Shown: one piece after another, positions 21,940 through 32,492 of the stretch
How positions within the stretch are numbered: position 1 is the first letter of the stretch
Layout: every line of letters starts with the position of its first letter
Source of the DNA: Silene conica
Taxonomy: Eukaryota > Streptophyta > Magnoliopsida > Caryophyllales > Caryophyllaceae
Assembly (NCBI GenBank): GCA_029255685.2
Contig: CM055318.2
Coordinates: 4,717,001-4,781,000 of the forward strand
Length of the DNA: 64,000 nucleotides
Reading direction: 5' to 3'
Translations under genes and position numbers: made by a program
Notes under the pieces: model-generated
The model's database searches: none
Told to the model about the DNA's origin: nothing
The model's input: only the letters and a program-made list of their open reading frames with translations

Positions 21940-23654
21940 TGATGGCCGGATTTTGTCGTCGATACCGGCACCAAACACATTTATAAAGAACCCAAATTAA
22001 GTAGTATAATTTAGGGTCGAACCCAAAAGACGGTGGGGAAGTTGTATAGTTATGCTTTAATTTTAGTATGAGTCGGAGTAAAAGGTTTTGGTTTGGAAAA
22101 ACTAATTAACTACTAAAGCAAGTAAATCTAGATGAAGTTGATGATAAAGAGGGCTAGGGTGTCGGGGGTCACCTAGGTAAGTCGGGAGCCAAACGTAAGA
22201 TAACGGTCTTGTATCACTTCTATGGTAGGTCTAGGGTTGTCTCTTCTCTCGAGTTGACAAACCCTTAGGTCGAGTCTAGTCCTAGCTTTCGCTACAAACC
22301 AAGCTAACCTAACACACAAGCATGCTCATGAAACCCCAAGACTTTCGTCTAAAGCAAACAAAGTGAAGACTAACACCCAACCGTCGTTGAGGCATTTCAT
22401 TAAACACATAACATGCAAGATGCGAAAACTTAACCAAAGAAGCAAACAAGACTAACTCTAGGCATTTTTCATGGCTACTAACTACCCAAGCAAACCCCCT
22501 AACCCTAGAATAAGACTACTCACACATAGCTAAGGAATAAACTTGAACAAATAAAGTATTAATGTTAAACATGGTGGAAATTAATGAGAGTAAATAATTG
22601 AACAAGCAAAACTAAAACAAAATGTAAAGACAAAGTAGAGATTAGGAAGATTATACCAATAATAAGGAAAAAGCAAGGAACTTGGATTACAACTTGGAGG
22701 ATTCTCTCAAACCCTCAAATTACAACCCAATAAGAATCTTCTAAAATTGCCCAAGAACAAAGCTAAGAGAATCACTAAGAAAGGATTAACTAATATTGAA
22801 AGATTAAACTAAGATCTAAAGAGGATTAAAATATTAAGAGAGTTTTTTTTTTGAGTCTAAGTATAGAACAATGGAACAGTGCCAAACCCTAGAAAAGTGT
22901 GTAAAAGTGCGTCATTTGAAGTTTACACAAGTGCGGGTTTATATAGAGTGCGGAAATACGAAAAAGGCCTCTCAGCCGGTCGACCGGCTGCCGGTGGTGG
23001 ACCGGCTGAGAGCCCAAAATCCGACTTCTGACTTTTCCTCGATTTTTCTCCAATGTACATGCATCTCCAGCCGACCGGCCGGCTGCCGGTCGGGCACCGG
23101 CTGGGAGGCCAAAAACTCAATTCTGATTTTTTCTTTCTTCACTTGGCTACAGGTACCCTAAGCCGGTGGACCGGCTGCCGGTTGGCCACCGGCTGGGGAC
23201 CCTTTATGAGTAATCTGCCCAATAATTCATTTTCTTCAATCTTCGAATTTGGCTAAGTATGGGAAAGTCATCCCAGCCGGCCGACCGGCTGCCGGTAGGC
23301 CACCGGCTGGGAGGCTTTTCTTAAGGGGCTGGAAAATTCTTCACATTTTGTTTGAAATCTTGAGTCAAGGCTACCAGCCGGCCGACCGGCCGACCGGCCG
23401 CCGGTTGGAGACCGGCTGGGAGGGCCTGGGAGGCCTCCTTCACAATTCTTCCACATTTCTTCATAAATCGTTCTAAATCCGGCTCGATTTCACCCGTTTA
23501 TTCGCCCACGCCGTAATACCTACAAAAATTGGATCGAATAGGAATATACGAGGCAACGGACGTAAAAACACCTAAAGATACGCAAATCGAGGTCGAATCG
23601 TGACCGAAAACAAAGAAAATGTAAAGGAAATGATGACCAAAATGGAGCTCATCA
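21940..23654 (-). repeat. Element C 3' LTR with CCGG palindrome array
   Basis: TGATGGCC...GCTCATCA. Five units of the form AGCCGG-n-CCGGCTGCCGG-n-CCGGCT begin with AGCC at 22974, 23069, 23161, 23275 and 23376 (steps of 95, 92, 114 and 101 bp). The DNA between units is not repeated. The fifth unit contains two CCGACCGG octamers. Confidence 0.92.
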
Positions 23655-23693
23655 GAATTCCCCAAACTTAAACCTTACTCGTCCTCGAGTAAG
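23655..23693 (-). other. Element C polypurine tract with preceding hairpin
   Basis: The minus strand reads CTTACTCG-AGGA-CGAGTAAG (23693-23674, perfect 8-bp stem), then GTTTAAGTTTGGGGAATTC up to the LTR at 23654. Confidence 0.85.
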
Positions 23694-26600
23694 AGATCAA
23701 CGAACTATATAACCCTTATTAAAAACAAAGAAACAACTAACTAAGCTAACTATAAGCCGAATCGGGTTTAGCTACACCCGTAGCCCTTTCAACTCACAAT
23801 TTGACATTCATGAGGGAGAATGCCCTATTGTAAGGCAAGTAAGGTCTTGCTACAAAACTTTTGATGCAAACAAGTAAAAACAAAACACGTATAGACAAAC
23901 AACATGCATCGGAAAAGAAAGAAAACCGCTTGCCTCATTTAAGCGGTGGAAAACAACTAAAAGAGAACAAATTCAAAGTCGTAAACTCCTTCACAAATAT
24001 TAATTCTACAAGTCACTAAGGCAAGAAGGATGACAACAAAACACCGCCAAATCATGCTAAACTAGGCTACTTTCATAACCGTTATCCAAATACTTTTGTC
24101 AAGGGCGATCGGATGGAATGGAATGATAATCCCCGCAATGCTAAAGGCAAAAGATGCAACAAGTCTAGATTCTTCACAAAGTAAAGGTCATGGGTCGTCC
24201 CGAGATCGACAAAACGGCAAGGCAAAATTGGTTTTTTTTGGAATGAAATGCTCAAATCAATACAAAATGGTGGATTACAATCAAAATTTGACCTCATTCA
24301 ATTTTTTTCATTTCTTTTTCATGCCATGAGTTAGGATGGGGTTTGTCCCACGCGTGCTAATGTCCTTTGCTTTCGTCAATCGCTTATTAGGCAACCGGTT
24401 AACCTCTAGACAATAGCTTATCGGGGTGACAATCACTCTGTCTTTGGGCGGTCGAATTCACAACCAGGTGGGAAGCCAACTCAATGGCTACCCTCCAAAG
24501 CACATCGAAGTGGTACGCCTCCACCAAAACAACATGTTCTTATTCCTTTTTTCATTAACCATTTTTTTTTCTTTTCTTTTTCACTTGAGGCTTCTTTTTT
24601 TCTTCTTTCAAAACATTTCCACTTCTTATGATCATTGACAAGAGCATTCCAAATTTATTCATGAAAGCTATTTTTGGGTTGCCAAACCGTCAAGTCGAAC
24701 AAGGTCACCAAGACAAGATAATCAAAACCACTTCACATCACGGGGGTGGACAAGGTGACTCACATGCAAACCCTTGACTTGGTATTGGACCATGGTCAGA
24801 AAGATACTAGAAAAGCATGACCTAGGGTGTTTTAAAAATCATTCTAAAAGACAAAGTCCCAAGTAGAAGAATTATTTGCAAATGCTTAAACGATTTTGTC
24901 AAAGTTCTCAATTAGGCATTTTCAAAACATTATCCTAAATGCAACTATATGCCATGAATGCAACTAATATAGACATGTTATAATGCAAATGAGACTATCA
25001 AACTAAATGCCAAACAAAGCTAATGCAACTCCTAACAGCACAAAAGCACACAAGCCACACACAATTCTCCACAATGTACTCCACATCCTCCAAATACAAG
25101 CCCATCCTCCTCAATTGTAACAAAAGGAAGAAAATGAGAGTGAAATAGAGGTTGGAACGATCATACCGTGGTATCTTCAAGATCCAAAGCGGTGCTCAAG
25201 CGAGTGTTACCTATGCGAAAGGAGGGGAAGCAAACACAAGTATATACAATTCTACACTAATAAGGTAAAAACATGTTTTTGAATTTTTCAAATTTTTCGA
25301 TTTTTTTGGTATTTTTGAGGTTTTTCATACTTACAAAAGCAATCAAATATACACAAGGTGGATATTTTCCCTCCCCACACTTAAGATTTACATTGTCCTC
25401 AATGTAATGAAGTGCAAAGGGGGAAATGAAGCAAAAGAACGAAAACAACATGTTTTTGGCTTTTTTGAAATTTTTGAGAAAATAAAAACTTGTTTTTGTA
25501 TTTTTTGAAATAAACGGTTCTTCCTCCCCACACTTATTTATGTGCATAATGTGAGGAGGAAAACCGGAAAATAAAGAACATGTTTTTGAAAGTTTTTGGT
25601 TTTTCAATTTTTTTTTTTGGTTTTTTTTTTTGGTTTTTAAGAAGGCATTAAAAACAAAGATAAACAAAAGAAGAGAAAAACTAAAAACTAGACTAAATGC
25701 AAACTAAATGCTCTAAACTACATGTATGCAATCTATATGTGACAATATGATACAGAAATATAAATCTAATGCATCTAAATGAATGCAACTATATGCATCT
25801 AAACTAATGATGTGAAAACATGAAAAGAAAACTAAAACTAACGGAGTAAACTAAACTAACTACTCTAAATGTATGCTAGAAAGTAAAATGCAAACTAAAA
25901 GAGAAATTTGGATTAAGGGAGTTAAGGGGGGTTTTGATTTTGAGAGAGTTTGGTGGAGTTTGAGGGAGTATTTGAGGGTAAAGGATGAATGGAGAGGAGG
26001 AAATAAGGAAGGATGAAGAAGAAATGAAGGGAAATGGTTAAGAAATGAGGTAGAAATGAGAAAGAAAAGAGGGGTATCGAGTGTTTTAAATCGCGGCAGA
26101 GGACTCTCAGCCGGTCTGGGACCGGCCGCCGGCAAGCCGGCTGAGAGTGAGGGTTTCGATTTTTTTGCATTTTTTCGAATTTTTTTTTTCAAAGGGCTTT
26201 GATTCTGAGCCGGCGGACCGGCTGCCGGCCGACCGGCTCAAAATCAGGTCTTCAATTTCCACTTCTCCTCTTCTTCTTTTCCCACTCACAAAAACACTCC
26301 CAGCCGGCGGGCCGGCTGCCGGCAGACCGGCTGAGAGTCCAACTCCTTCTTCTTTTCTTCGAATCCTTCACATACAAAAACACTCCCAGCCGGCGGGCCG
26401 GCTGCCGGCAGACCGGCTGGGGTTCCCTTCTCCTTGCTTTTTTTCTTCAAGTATGCTCACACATTCCTGATTCTCAGCCGGTGGACCGGCTGCCGTCCTA
26501 CCGGCTGGGAATCATTTCTCCTTGAAATTTGATTTTTGAATAAGGAACTCGCCTTCTTAGCCGGTTGACCGGCTGCCGGTTAGGTACAGGCTGGGGATGC

Positions 26601-26963
26601 AAAATCTGAAATCTGCCCAAATAAACTATCAAAAACAGAAATGTGTCCAGGGCCTCCCAGCCGGTATGGTACCGTCGGCCGGTGGGCCGGCTGGGAGTAC
26701 CTGTACACTATTTCGAGAAATAATTTAATTTGAACATAAAAATCAACTTTGCCTACAACGGTTATGCCAATAATCCTCCGACTATACCCATGAATCTTCC
26801 ACAAACAAGCAACAAACATATCCAAACATCTCATGCAACCTAAAAATTAAACTAAAACCGAACTAACCAAGAAACTAACATGCAAACTAGATGAAAGAAA
26901 GAAATCTAATACTTACAACCGGTGGTTATTAAGTGACTCCACCAAACCTTTCATGATCATCTT
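23694..26963 (-). other. Element C long non-coding region
   Basis: About 3.3 kb with no supported coding sequence where pol would be expected. It holds T-rich tracts (25257-25640), a second hairpin (ACATTG-AGGA-CAATGT, 25405-25390 on the minus strand) followed by a purine tract AAGTGTGGGGAGGG, another AAGTGTGGGGAGG tract near 25525-25540, and the palindrome array at 26104-26700. The short frames in it are products of low complexity. Confidence 0.75.
26104..26700. repeat. Internal CCGG palindrome array of element C, seven units
   Basis: Units of 35-40 bp of the AGCCGG-n-CCGGCTGCCGG-n-CCGGCT type begin with AGCC at 26109, 26208, 26302, 26388, 26476, 26559 and 26659 (steps of 99, 94, 86, 88, 83 and 100 bp). 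Outer arms such as CTCTCAGCCGG / CCGGCTGAGAG are complementary. Only units three and four are near-identical. Intervening DNA is otherwise unrelated, though the bases just before some units are shared. Confidence 0.9.
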
Positions 26964-29900
26964 TCAATCTTTGTGGGTCAAAACCTCGTCCATGCTAACT
27001 AGTGACCTCAAGAAAAGGTCAAAAGCCGCGGACGGGGCTTCAACTTTGCTCTCTCTTCGAGTTTCCATCTTGCTCATCATCAACTTTCGAGCTTTGACAT
27101 CTTTTCCGGCAATTTGCTCCTCTAGGTCCCCTCTTTCAACTAAAGGGTCCTCAAAAAAACTAGTACAACTCGGTCTTCCTTGCTCTTTGTCATGGTCTCT
27201 CTTCTCCGGACTCAACAACTTCTTGCTAGTAAAACTAGCATCCTCAATTTTCAAGATCATATTTTCCATGATTCCCTTCTCATCAAACATCTTAGGGACA
27301 TCATTCACCAACAAACTTGCAACCATGCCAACTTTCTTCTCCTTGGAACTTGTATCGGGAGCTTCCGGAAGTTCAAACTCCGCCACTTGCTCTCCCACTT
27401 CGAATGATAACTTTCCTCTCTTCACATCAATAGTCGCTCCTCCGGTGGCCAAGAATGGCCTACCGAGTATCACGAAGGAGCTACTACCGACGGGGACGTC
27501 TAATATCACGAAGTCGGTGGGAATGGATAGATTCCCCACCTTGACGATAGCATCTTCAAGCACCCCTAGAGGAAGTTTTTCGGTACCATCCGCAAGAGTG
27601 ATAGGAGTTGTAGCGGGAGACAAACTTTTGACATCCAATTTCTTGGCCATAGCTAGAGGCATAACACTCACGCCGGCTCCCAAGTCACATAATGCATTAT
27701 CAATCTTCTTCCCTCCAACATGGCAACTTATCGAAAAGCTACCCGGATCTCCGAGTTTGATGGGGAGGGTGCATGGGACTTTCTTGGCGGACATGATTGC
27801 ATTCACTTCTCGTTTCTTTCCTCGGGAGGGGATTGTTGCCTCCACCTCCTCTACAAGCTTCATCAATTCCTCACAACGAGGATCTCCTCTTGTAATTTTT
27901 CGGAAGAACTCACAAACTCTCCTCTCAATGAGGTCTTCTCCATGCTCGGACTCTTCTTCGACAACACTTTTTCCTTTCTCCATGTTCTCTTTCCCTTCAT
28001 CTATTTTCTTCTTTGGAATGTTCAAGACTTGTTGCATCACAAAGTCTAAGTCATCAATGTCGACTTCATTACAATCATCCGGAGGAGTGTTGGACACCAT
28101 CACCATCACCTCCTCCTCAACACATTTCTCACTTCCTCTCCCTAATACCGTCATAACTTGCTCTACCTTCGATCCTCCTTCATCATCTCTCCTCTCAAGC
28201 ATTGGTTGCTCATTCTTGCTTGTCGTAATAGCATTGACACCATGTGGTTTTGAAGCATCCCGGGAGCTTTGACCTTGGGCAAGAAAGCCGCCCGGTGGCC
28301 TTTGTGGGTTGGCTAAGGCTTGTGAAGCAACTCTAGCCTCCATCTCCCGGATCTCTTTTTGATTTGCCGTCTTCAAATTCATCATTTCTTGATTATGTGT
28401 CGCTTGCATGCCTTTCACAAGTTTAAGCAACTCTCCAACTTGGGAGTCACTTGAGAGATCTTGATGAGGTGTGTTGGTAAGGGGCAAGGGAAACCCGTAG
28501 TCATTCCTTGCACCCCCACTTTGTTGATTTGCTTTGGGACCTTGGTTGTTGAAGTTTGGGTTTTGGTGGTGGTTAGGAAATGGTTGGTTGAAATTTTGGT
28601 CATTGAGACTTTGATTGTTGAAATTGTTGTTGTGGAAGTTTTGTTGGTGGTTTGGGTTGTGGAAATTTTGTTGGTTATGGTATTGGTTGTTGTTTTGGTT
28701 GTTGAAGTTTGGGTTGTTATTGAAATTTGCATTGAAATTTTGTGGGTTTTGGTTGTTTTGGAAATTTGGATTAAAGTTCGGGTCATTGAAACTTTGTTGA
28801 AAGCCTTGATTGGCTTGGTTGGTTTGATTCCCTTGGTAAAAGTTGTTGTTGTAATTGTTTCTCGGGTTGAAGTTTCCTCCCCTTGGTTGAAAACCGGGGG
28901 GATTTTGCCCTTGAGGTTGTTGGATTTGATGAGGATTCAACACATTGGTACTTTTGTAGCTCATATAGGGATTTCCTCGGATCCCTTGATGATAATAGTT
29001 CGAATTTGGGTTGAAAGTATTGGGGTTTTTTTGGTTGTTAAAGGCTTGGAAAGCATATACCTCCTCCATACTCTCACTTCCCTCATAGGAATTGTTGTTT
29101 GCACACACATCAAAGGTATGCCCGCATCCCCCACATAAGTCACATGAAACAACACTATTAACTTGGTACATTCCCGGGACTTTGCTCTTGGTTTCTTTGG
29201 TAGCGGAGCCCTTTGTCAACTCTTCCAATTTCTTGGTTAACAAGTCCAATTTGGCATTGGTTTCTTCGTTTGCCTTAGCATTGGAAAGGTGCTCACTAGG
29301 GTACTTACTACTCTTCCTCAAGACATTCCCCCTAGTACCATAGTTTTCCTCCGAATCAACAATCTTCTTAATGAGTTCCGTTCCTTCCTCATGTGGCAAG
29401 TGGTCAAAGCTACCACCCGCCGATGCATTAACCATTTCCTTAGTCCGGGAGAGAAGGGTTTGGAAAAAAGTTTGAGTTGTGTACCAAGGTGGTATCCCGT
29501 GGTGTGGGCACTTGGCTAGCAAATCTTGGTATCTATCCCAAGCTTCTCCCAAAGATTCTCCCTCGTCTTGTTGAAACTGAGTTATCTCATTCCGGAGCAT
29601 CGCGGTCTTGGAGGATGGGTAGTACTTGGCAAGGAAAGCCGTTGCCAAGTCGTCCCATGTGGTGAATGTATTCGGAGCATGGACATTTAGCCACCTATCG
29701 GCCTTGTCGGTTAAGGAATAGGGGAAAAGCATAAGCCTTAATGTCTCCTCGGGTACTCCGGTCTTCTTTATCATCGCGACTTTACCCTTGAATTTTCTTA
29801 GGTGCCCATGAGCATCTTCGTGGGAAGCCCCGCTAAAGGCATTCTTTTCGATTGAACTCATTTGGGAAGGATGTATTTCGAAATTTTGAGGAACAAGAAC

Positions 29901-30233
29901 CCCGAAGTTGATTGGATTGGTGGTGTCATTGTGATTGGGCCGGTTATGATCACGAAGAGCGGCCATTATACGAATTGGATGGTTGTTTGGAAAGTGTGGT
30001 GATTGTGGTGGTGATTGATAAAACGGATTGTCAAAACTTTCGGATGTTGGGCTAGGATTGCTTTGATTGGGACTTGGTGGTTCGGATGAAGAGGGGTTGT
30101 TTTGGCTAGTAGAAGCTTGGGACGCAATTCTCACCCTTGCAATAGTCTTCCTCCTTAGGGCCCGAAAGAGCCTCTCCGGTTCGGAAGATGACAACAAAGA
30201 GTTAGAGTCACCCCTAGGCATAAAACTTAGCAA
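26964..30233 (-). CDS. Element C gag-protease protein, 1,089 aa
   Basis: A single intact frame. Basic Ser-rich N-terminus; gag capsid-type domain at about residues 125-300; one zinc-finger-like CDLCG...H....C motif at about 364-377; a very Asn/Gln-rich tract (about 400-590) that makes the antisense strand look open too; a coiled-coil-like stretch (about 600-640); and an Athila-type aspartic protease with CDLGAGVSVMP near residue 849 and a second block FVILGRPFL. It stops soon after the protease. RT and integrase are absent from the whole element rather than shifted to another frame. The first ATG is at 30233; MPRGDSNS at residue 5 (30221) may be the real start. Confidence 0.9.
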   Translation of the reverse strand: MLSFMPRGDSNSLLSSSEPERLFRALRRKTIARVRIASQASTSQNNPSSSEPPSPNQSNPSPTSESFDNPFYQSPPQSPHFPNNHPIRIMAALRDHNRPNHNDTTNPINFGVLVPQNFEIHPSQMSSIEKNAFSGASHEDAHGHLRKFKGKVAMIKKTGVPEETLRLMLFPYSLTDKADRWLNVHAPNTFTTWDDLATAFLAKYYPSSKTAMLRNEITQFQQDEGESLGEAWDRYQDLLAKCPHHGIPPWYTTQTFFQTLLSRTKEMVNASAGGSFDHLPHEEGTELIKKIVDSEENYGTRGNVLRKSSKYPSEHLSNAKANEETNAKLDLLTKKLEELTKGSATKETKSKVPGMYQVNSVVSCDLCGGCGHTFDVCANNNSYEGSESMEEVYAFQAFNNQKNPNTFNPNSNYYHQGIRGNPYMSYKSTNVLNPHQIQQPQGQNPPGFQPRGGNFNPRNNYNNNFYQGNQTNQANQGFQQSFNDPNFNPNFQNNQNPQNFNANFNNNPNFNNQNNNQYHNQQNFHNPNHQQNFHNNNFNNQSLNDQNFNQPFPNHHQNPNFNNQGPKANQQSGGARNDYGFPLPLTNTPHQDLSSDSQVGELLKLVKGMQATHNQEMMNLKTANQKEIREMEARVASQALANPQRPPGGFLAQGQSSRDASKPHGVNAITTSKNEQPMLERRDDEGGSKVEQVMTVLGRGSEKCVEEEVMVMVSNTPPDDCNEVDIDDLDFVMQQVLNIPKKKIDEGKENMEKGKSVVEEESEHGEDLIERRVCEFFRKITRGDPRCEELMKLVEEVEATIPSRGKKREVNAIMSAKKVPCTLPIKLGDPGSFSISCHVGGKKIDNALCDLGAGVSVMPLAMAKKLDVKSLSPATTPITLADGTEKLPLGVLEDAIVKVGNLSIPTDFVILDVPVGSSSFVILGRPFLATGGATIDVKRGKLSFEVGEQVAEFELPEAPDTSSKEKKVGMVASLLVNDVPKMFDEKGIMENMILKIEDASFTSKKLLSPEKRDHDKEQGRPSCTSFFEDPLVERGDLEEQIAGKDVKARKLMMSKMETRRESKVEAPSAAFDLFLRSLVSMDEVLTHKD

Positions 30234-30384
30234 ACCAATTAGTCGTCCTAGTGTTTATTAAACACTAGGGTGAGCAATAAAACAAGCACTCTACAATTAA
30301 CTACCAAATCTTTGATCAAAACAAAACAAGTTCAACTAACTCTAGACTAAAACTAAAACTAAACTACACAACTTCTAAACACCG

Positions 30385-30402
30385 TCCCCGGCAACGGCGC
30401 CA
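30385..30402 (-). other. Element C primer-binding site (tRNA-Asp)
   Basis: Minus strand TGGCGCCGTTGCCGGGGA, three bases inside the 5' LTR. Confidence 0.92.
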
Positions 30403-30405
30403 TTT

Positions 30406-32136
30406 TGATGGCCGGATTTTGTCGTCGATACCGGCACCAAACACATTTATAAAGAACCCAAATTAAGTAGTATAATTTAGGGTCGAACCCAAAAGACGGT
30501 GGGGAAGTTGTATAGTTATGCTTTAATTTTAGTATGAGTCGGAGTAAAAGGTTTTGGTTTGGAAAAACTAATTAACTACTAAAGCAAGTAAATCTAGATG
30601 AAGTTGATGATAAAGAGGGCTAGGGTGTCGGGGGTCACCTAGGTAAGTCGGGAGCCAAACGTAAGATAACGGTCTTGTATCACTTCTATGGTAGGTCTAG
30701 GGTTGTCTCTTCTCTCGAGTTGACAAACCCTTAGGTCGAGTCTAGTCCTAGCTTTCGCTACAAACCAAGCTAACCTAACACACAAGCATGCTCATGAAAC
30801 CCCAAGACTTTCGTCTAAAGCAAACAAAGTGAAGACTAACACCCAACCGTCGTTGAGGCATTTCATCAAACACATAACATGCAAGATGCGAAAACTTAAC
30901 CAAAGAAGCAAACAAGACTAACTCTAGGCATTTTTCATGGCTACTAACTACCCAAGCAAACCCCCTAACCCTAGAATAAGACTACTCACACATAGCTAAG
31001 GAATAAACTTGAACAAATAAAGTATTAATGTTAAACATGGTGGAAATTAATGAGAGTAAATAATTGAACAAGCAAAACTAAAACAAAATGTAAAGACAAA
31101 GTAGAGATTAGGAAGATTATACCAATAATAAGGAAAAAGCAAGGAACTTGGATTACAACTTGGAGGATTCTCTCAAACCCTCAAATTACAACCCAATAAG
31201 AATCTTCTAAAATTGCCCAAGAACAAAGCTAAGAGAATCACTAAGAAAGGATTAACTAATATTGAAAGATTAAACTAAGATCTAAAGAGGATTAAAATAT
31301 TAGGAGAGTTTTTTTTTTGAGTCTAAGTATAGAACAATGGAACAGTGCCAAACCCTAGAAAAGTGTGTAAAAGTGCGTCATTTGAAGTTTACACAAGTGC
31401 GGGTTTATATAGAGTGCGGAAATACGAAAAAGGCCTCTCAGCCGGTCGACCGGCTGCCGGTGGTGGACCGGCTGAGAGCCCAAAATCCGACTTCTGACTT
31501 TTCTTCGATTTTTCTCCAATGTACATGCATCTCCAGCCGACCGGCCGGCTGCCGGTCGGGCACCGGCTGGGAGGCCAAAAACTCAATTCTGATTTTTTCT
31601 TTCTTCACTTGGCTACAGGTACCCTAAGCCGGTGGACCGGCTGCCGGTTGGCCACCGGCTGGGGACCCTTTATGAGTAATCTGCCCAATAATTCATTTTC
31701 TTCAATCTTCGAATTTGGCTAAGTATGGGAAAGTCATCCCAGCCGGCCGACCGGCTGCCGGTAGGCCACCGGCTGGGAGGCTTTTCTTAAGGGGCTGGAA
31801 AATTCTTCACATTTTGTTTGAAATCTTGAGTCAAGGCTACCAGCCGGCCGACCGGCCGACCGGCCGACCGGCCGACCGGCCGCCGGTTGGAGACCGGCTG
31901 GGAGGGCCTGGGAGGCCTCCTTCACAATTCTTCCACATTTCTTCATAAATCGTTCTAAATCCGGCTCGATTTCACCCGTTTATTCGCCCACGCCGTAATA
32001 CCTACAAAAATTGGATCGAATAGGAATATACGAGGCAACGGACGTAAAAACACCTAAAGATACGCAAATCGAGGTCGAATCGTGACCGAAAACAAAGAAA
32101 ATGTAAAGGAAATGATGACCAAAATGGAGCTCATCA
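30406..32136 (-). repeat. Element C 5' LTR
   Basis: Copy of 21940-23654 with the palindrome array at 31439-31904. It is 16 bp longer: the last unit has four CCGACCGG octamers (31841-31887) where the other LTR has two. Confidence 0.93.
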
Positions 32137-32141
32137 GGCCG

Positions 32142-32487
32142 AAAGGAGCTATTAGGTAGCATAGACCTAAAAAGATATGTTACACCCCCTTACGCGACTG
32201 CAATACATGTTGACCTTAGGATTTATTTTACCTTAGCTATTTATTACCCAAACATCCTAGCATCCTCTTTTATTATATTTTATTCTCATCTTTTAATTCT
32301 TGTTTTATTTTAATCTTTGCCTTAGATATAATAATCAACCAATCATCCCCAAAATTGTTACCTTAAACATTAACATTAAAACAATAAACATTCCCCACCT
32401 CTTTGTGGTTCGACCCTGACTTTCACTATCTATTGTTAAGGTTAGGAATTATAAATTTATCTTTGGTACCCTCAACGACGGGCATCA
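32142..32487 (+). repeat. Element B 3' LTR, right part
   Basis: Matches about 7632-7977 of the left LTR. Ends GGGCATCA, followed by the duplication GTCTA (32488-32492). Confidence 0.93.
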
Positions 32488-32492
32488 GTCTA

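Larger units (their letters stand above)
21940..32136 (-). mobile_element. Element C: Athila-like LTR retrotransposon with gag-protease only
   Basis: LTRs at 21940-23654 (1,715 bp) and 30406-32136 (1,731 bp); duplication GGCCG; tRNA-Asp primer site; polypurine tract next to 23654. Minus-strand order: 5' LTR, gag-protease ORF (30233-26964), then 3.3 kb of non-coding DNA up to the 3' LTR. RT, RNase H and integrase are missing, so it depends on another element. The LTRs differ by only a few substitutions plus a 16-bp length difference in an 8-bp tandem repeat, so it is young and is the latest insertion into element B's right LTR. Confidence 0.94.
6411..32487 (+). mobile_element. Element B: non-autonomous LTR retrotransposon carrying two nested elements
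   Basis: LTRs at 6411-7977 and 20719-21939 plus 32142-32487 are both 1,567 bp once nested element C is removed; at least five base differences are visible between them. A tRNA-Asp primer site (7983-8000) and a polypurine tract (20701-20718) are in place, and the 5-bp duplication GTCTA flanks the whole. Without nested D and C the internal part is only about 3.1 kb (7978-9676 and 19290-20718) and has one broken frame of unknown family: no capsid, protease, RT or integrase. It must have been mobilised in trans, possibly by an Athila-like element sharing its primer type. Elements D and C inserted later. Confidence 0.92.

Noticed and set aside
26104..26700. CRISPR array
   Set aside because: Regular repeats with unique spacers look similar, but this is plant retrotransposon DNA, the units vary strongly, and no cas genes exist.
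28461..29138. A 225-aa hydrophobic protein on the plus strand
   Set aside because: It is antisense to the Asn/Gln-rich tract of element C gag; AAT/CAA codons give Val/Leu/Trp-rich antisense frames.
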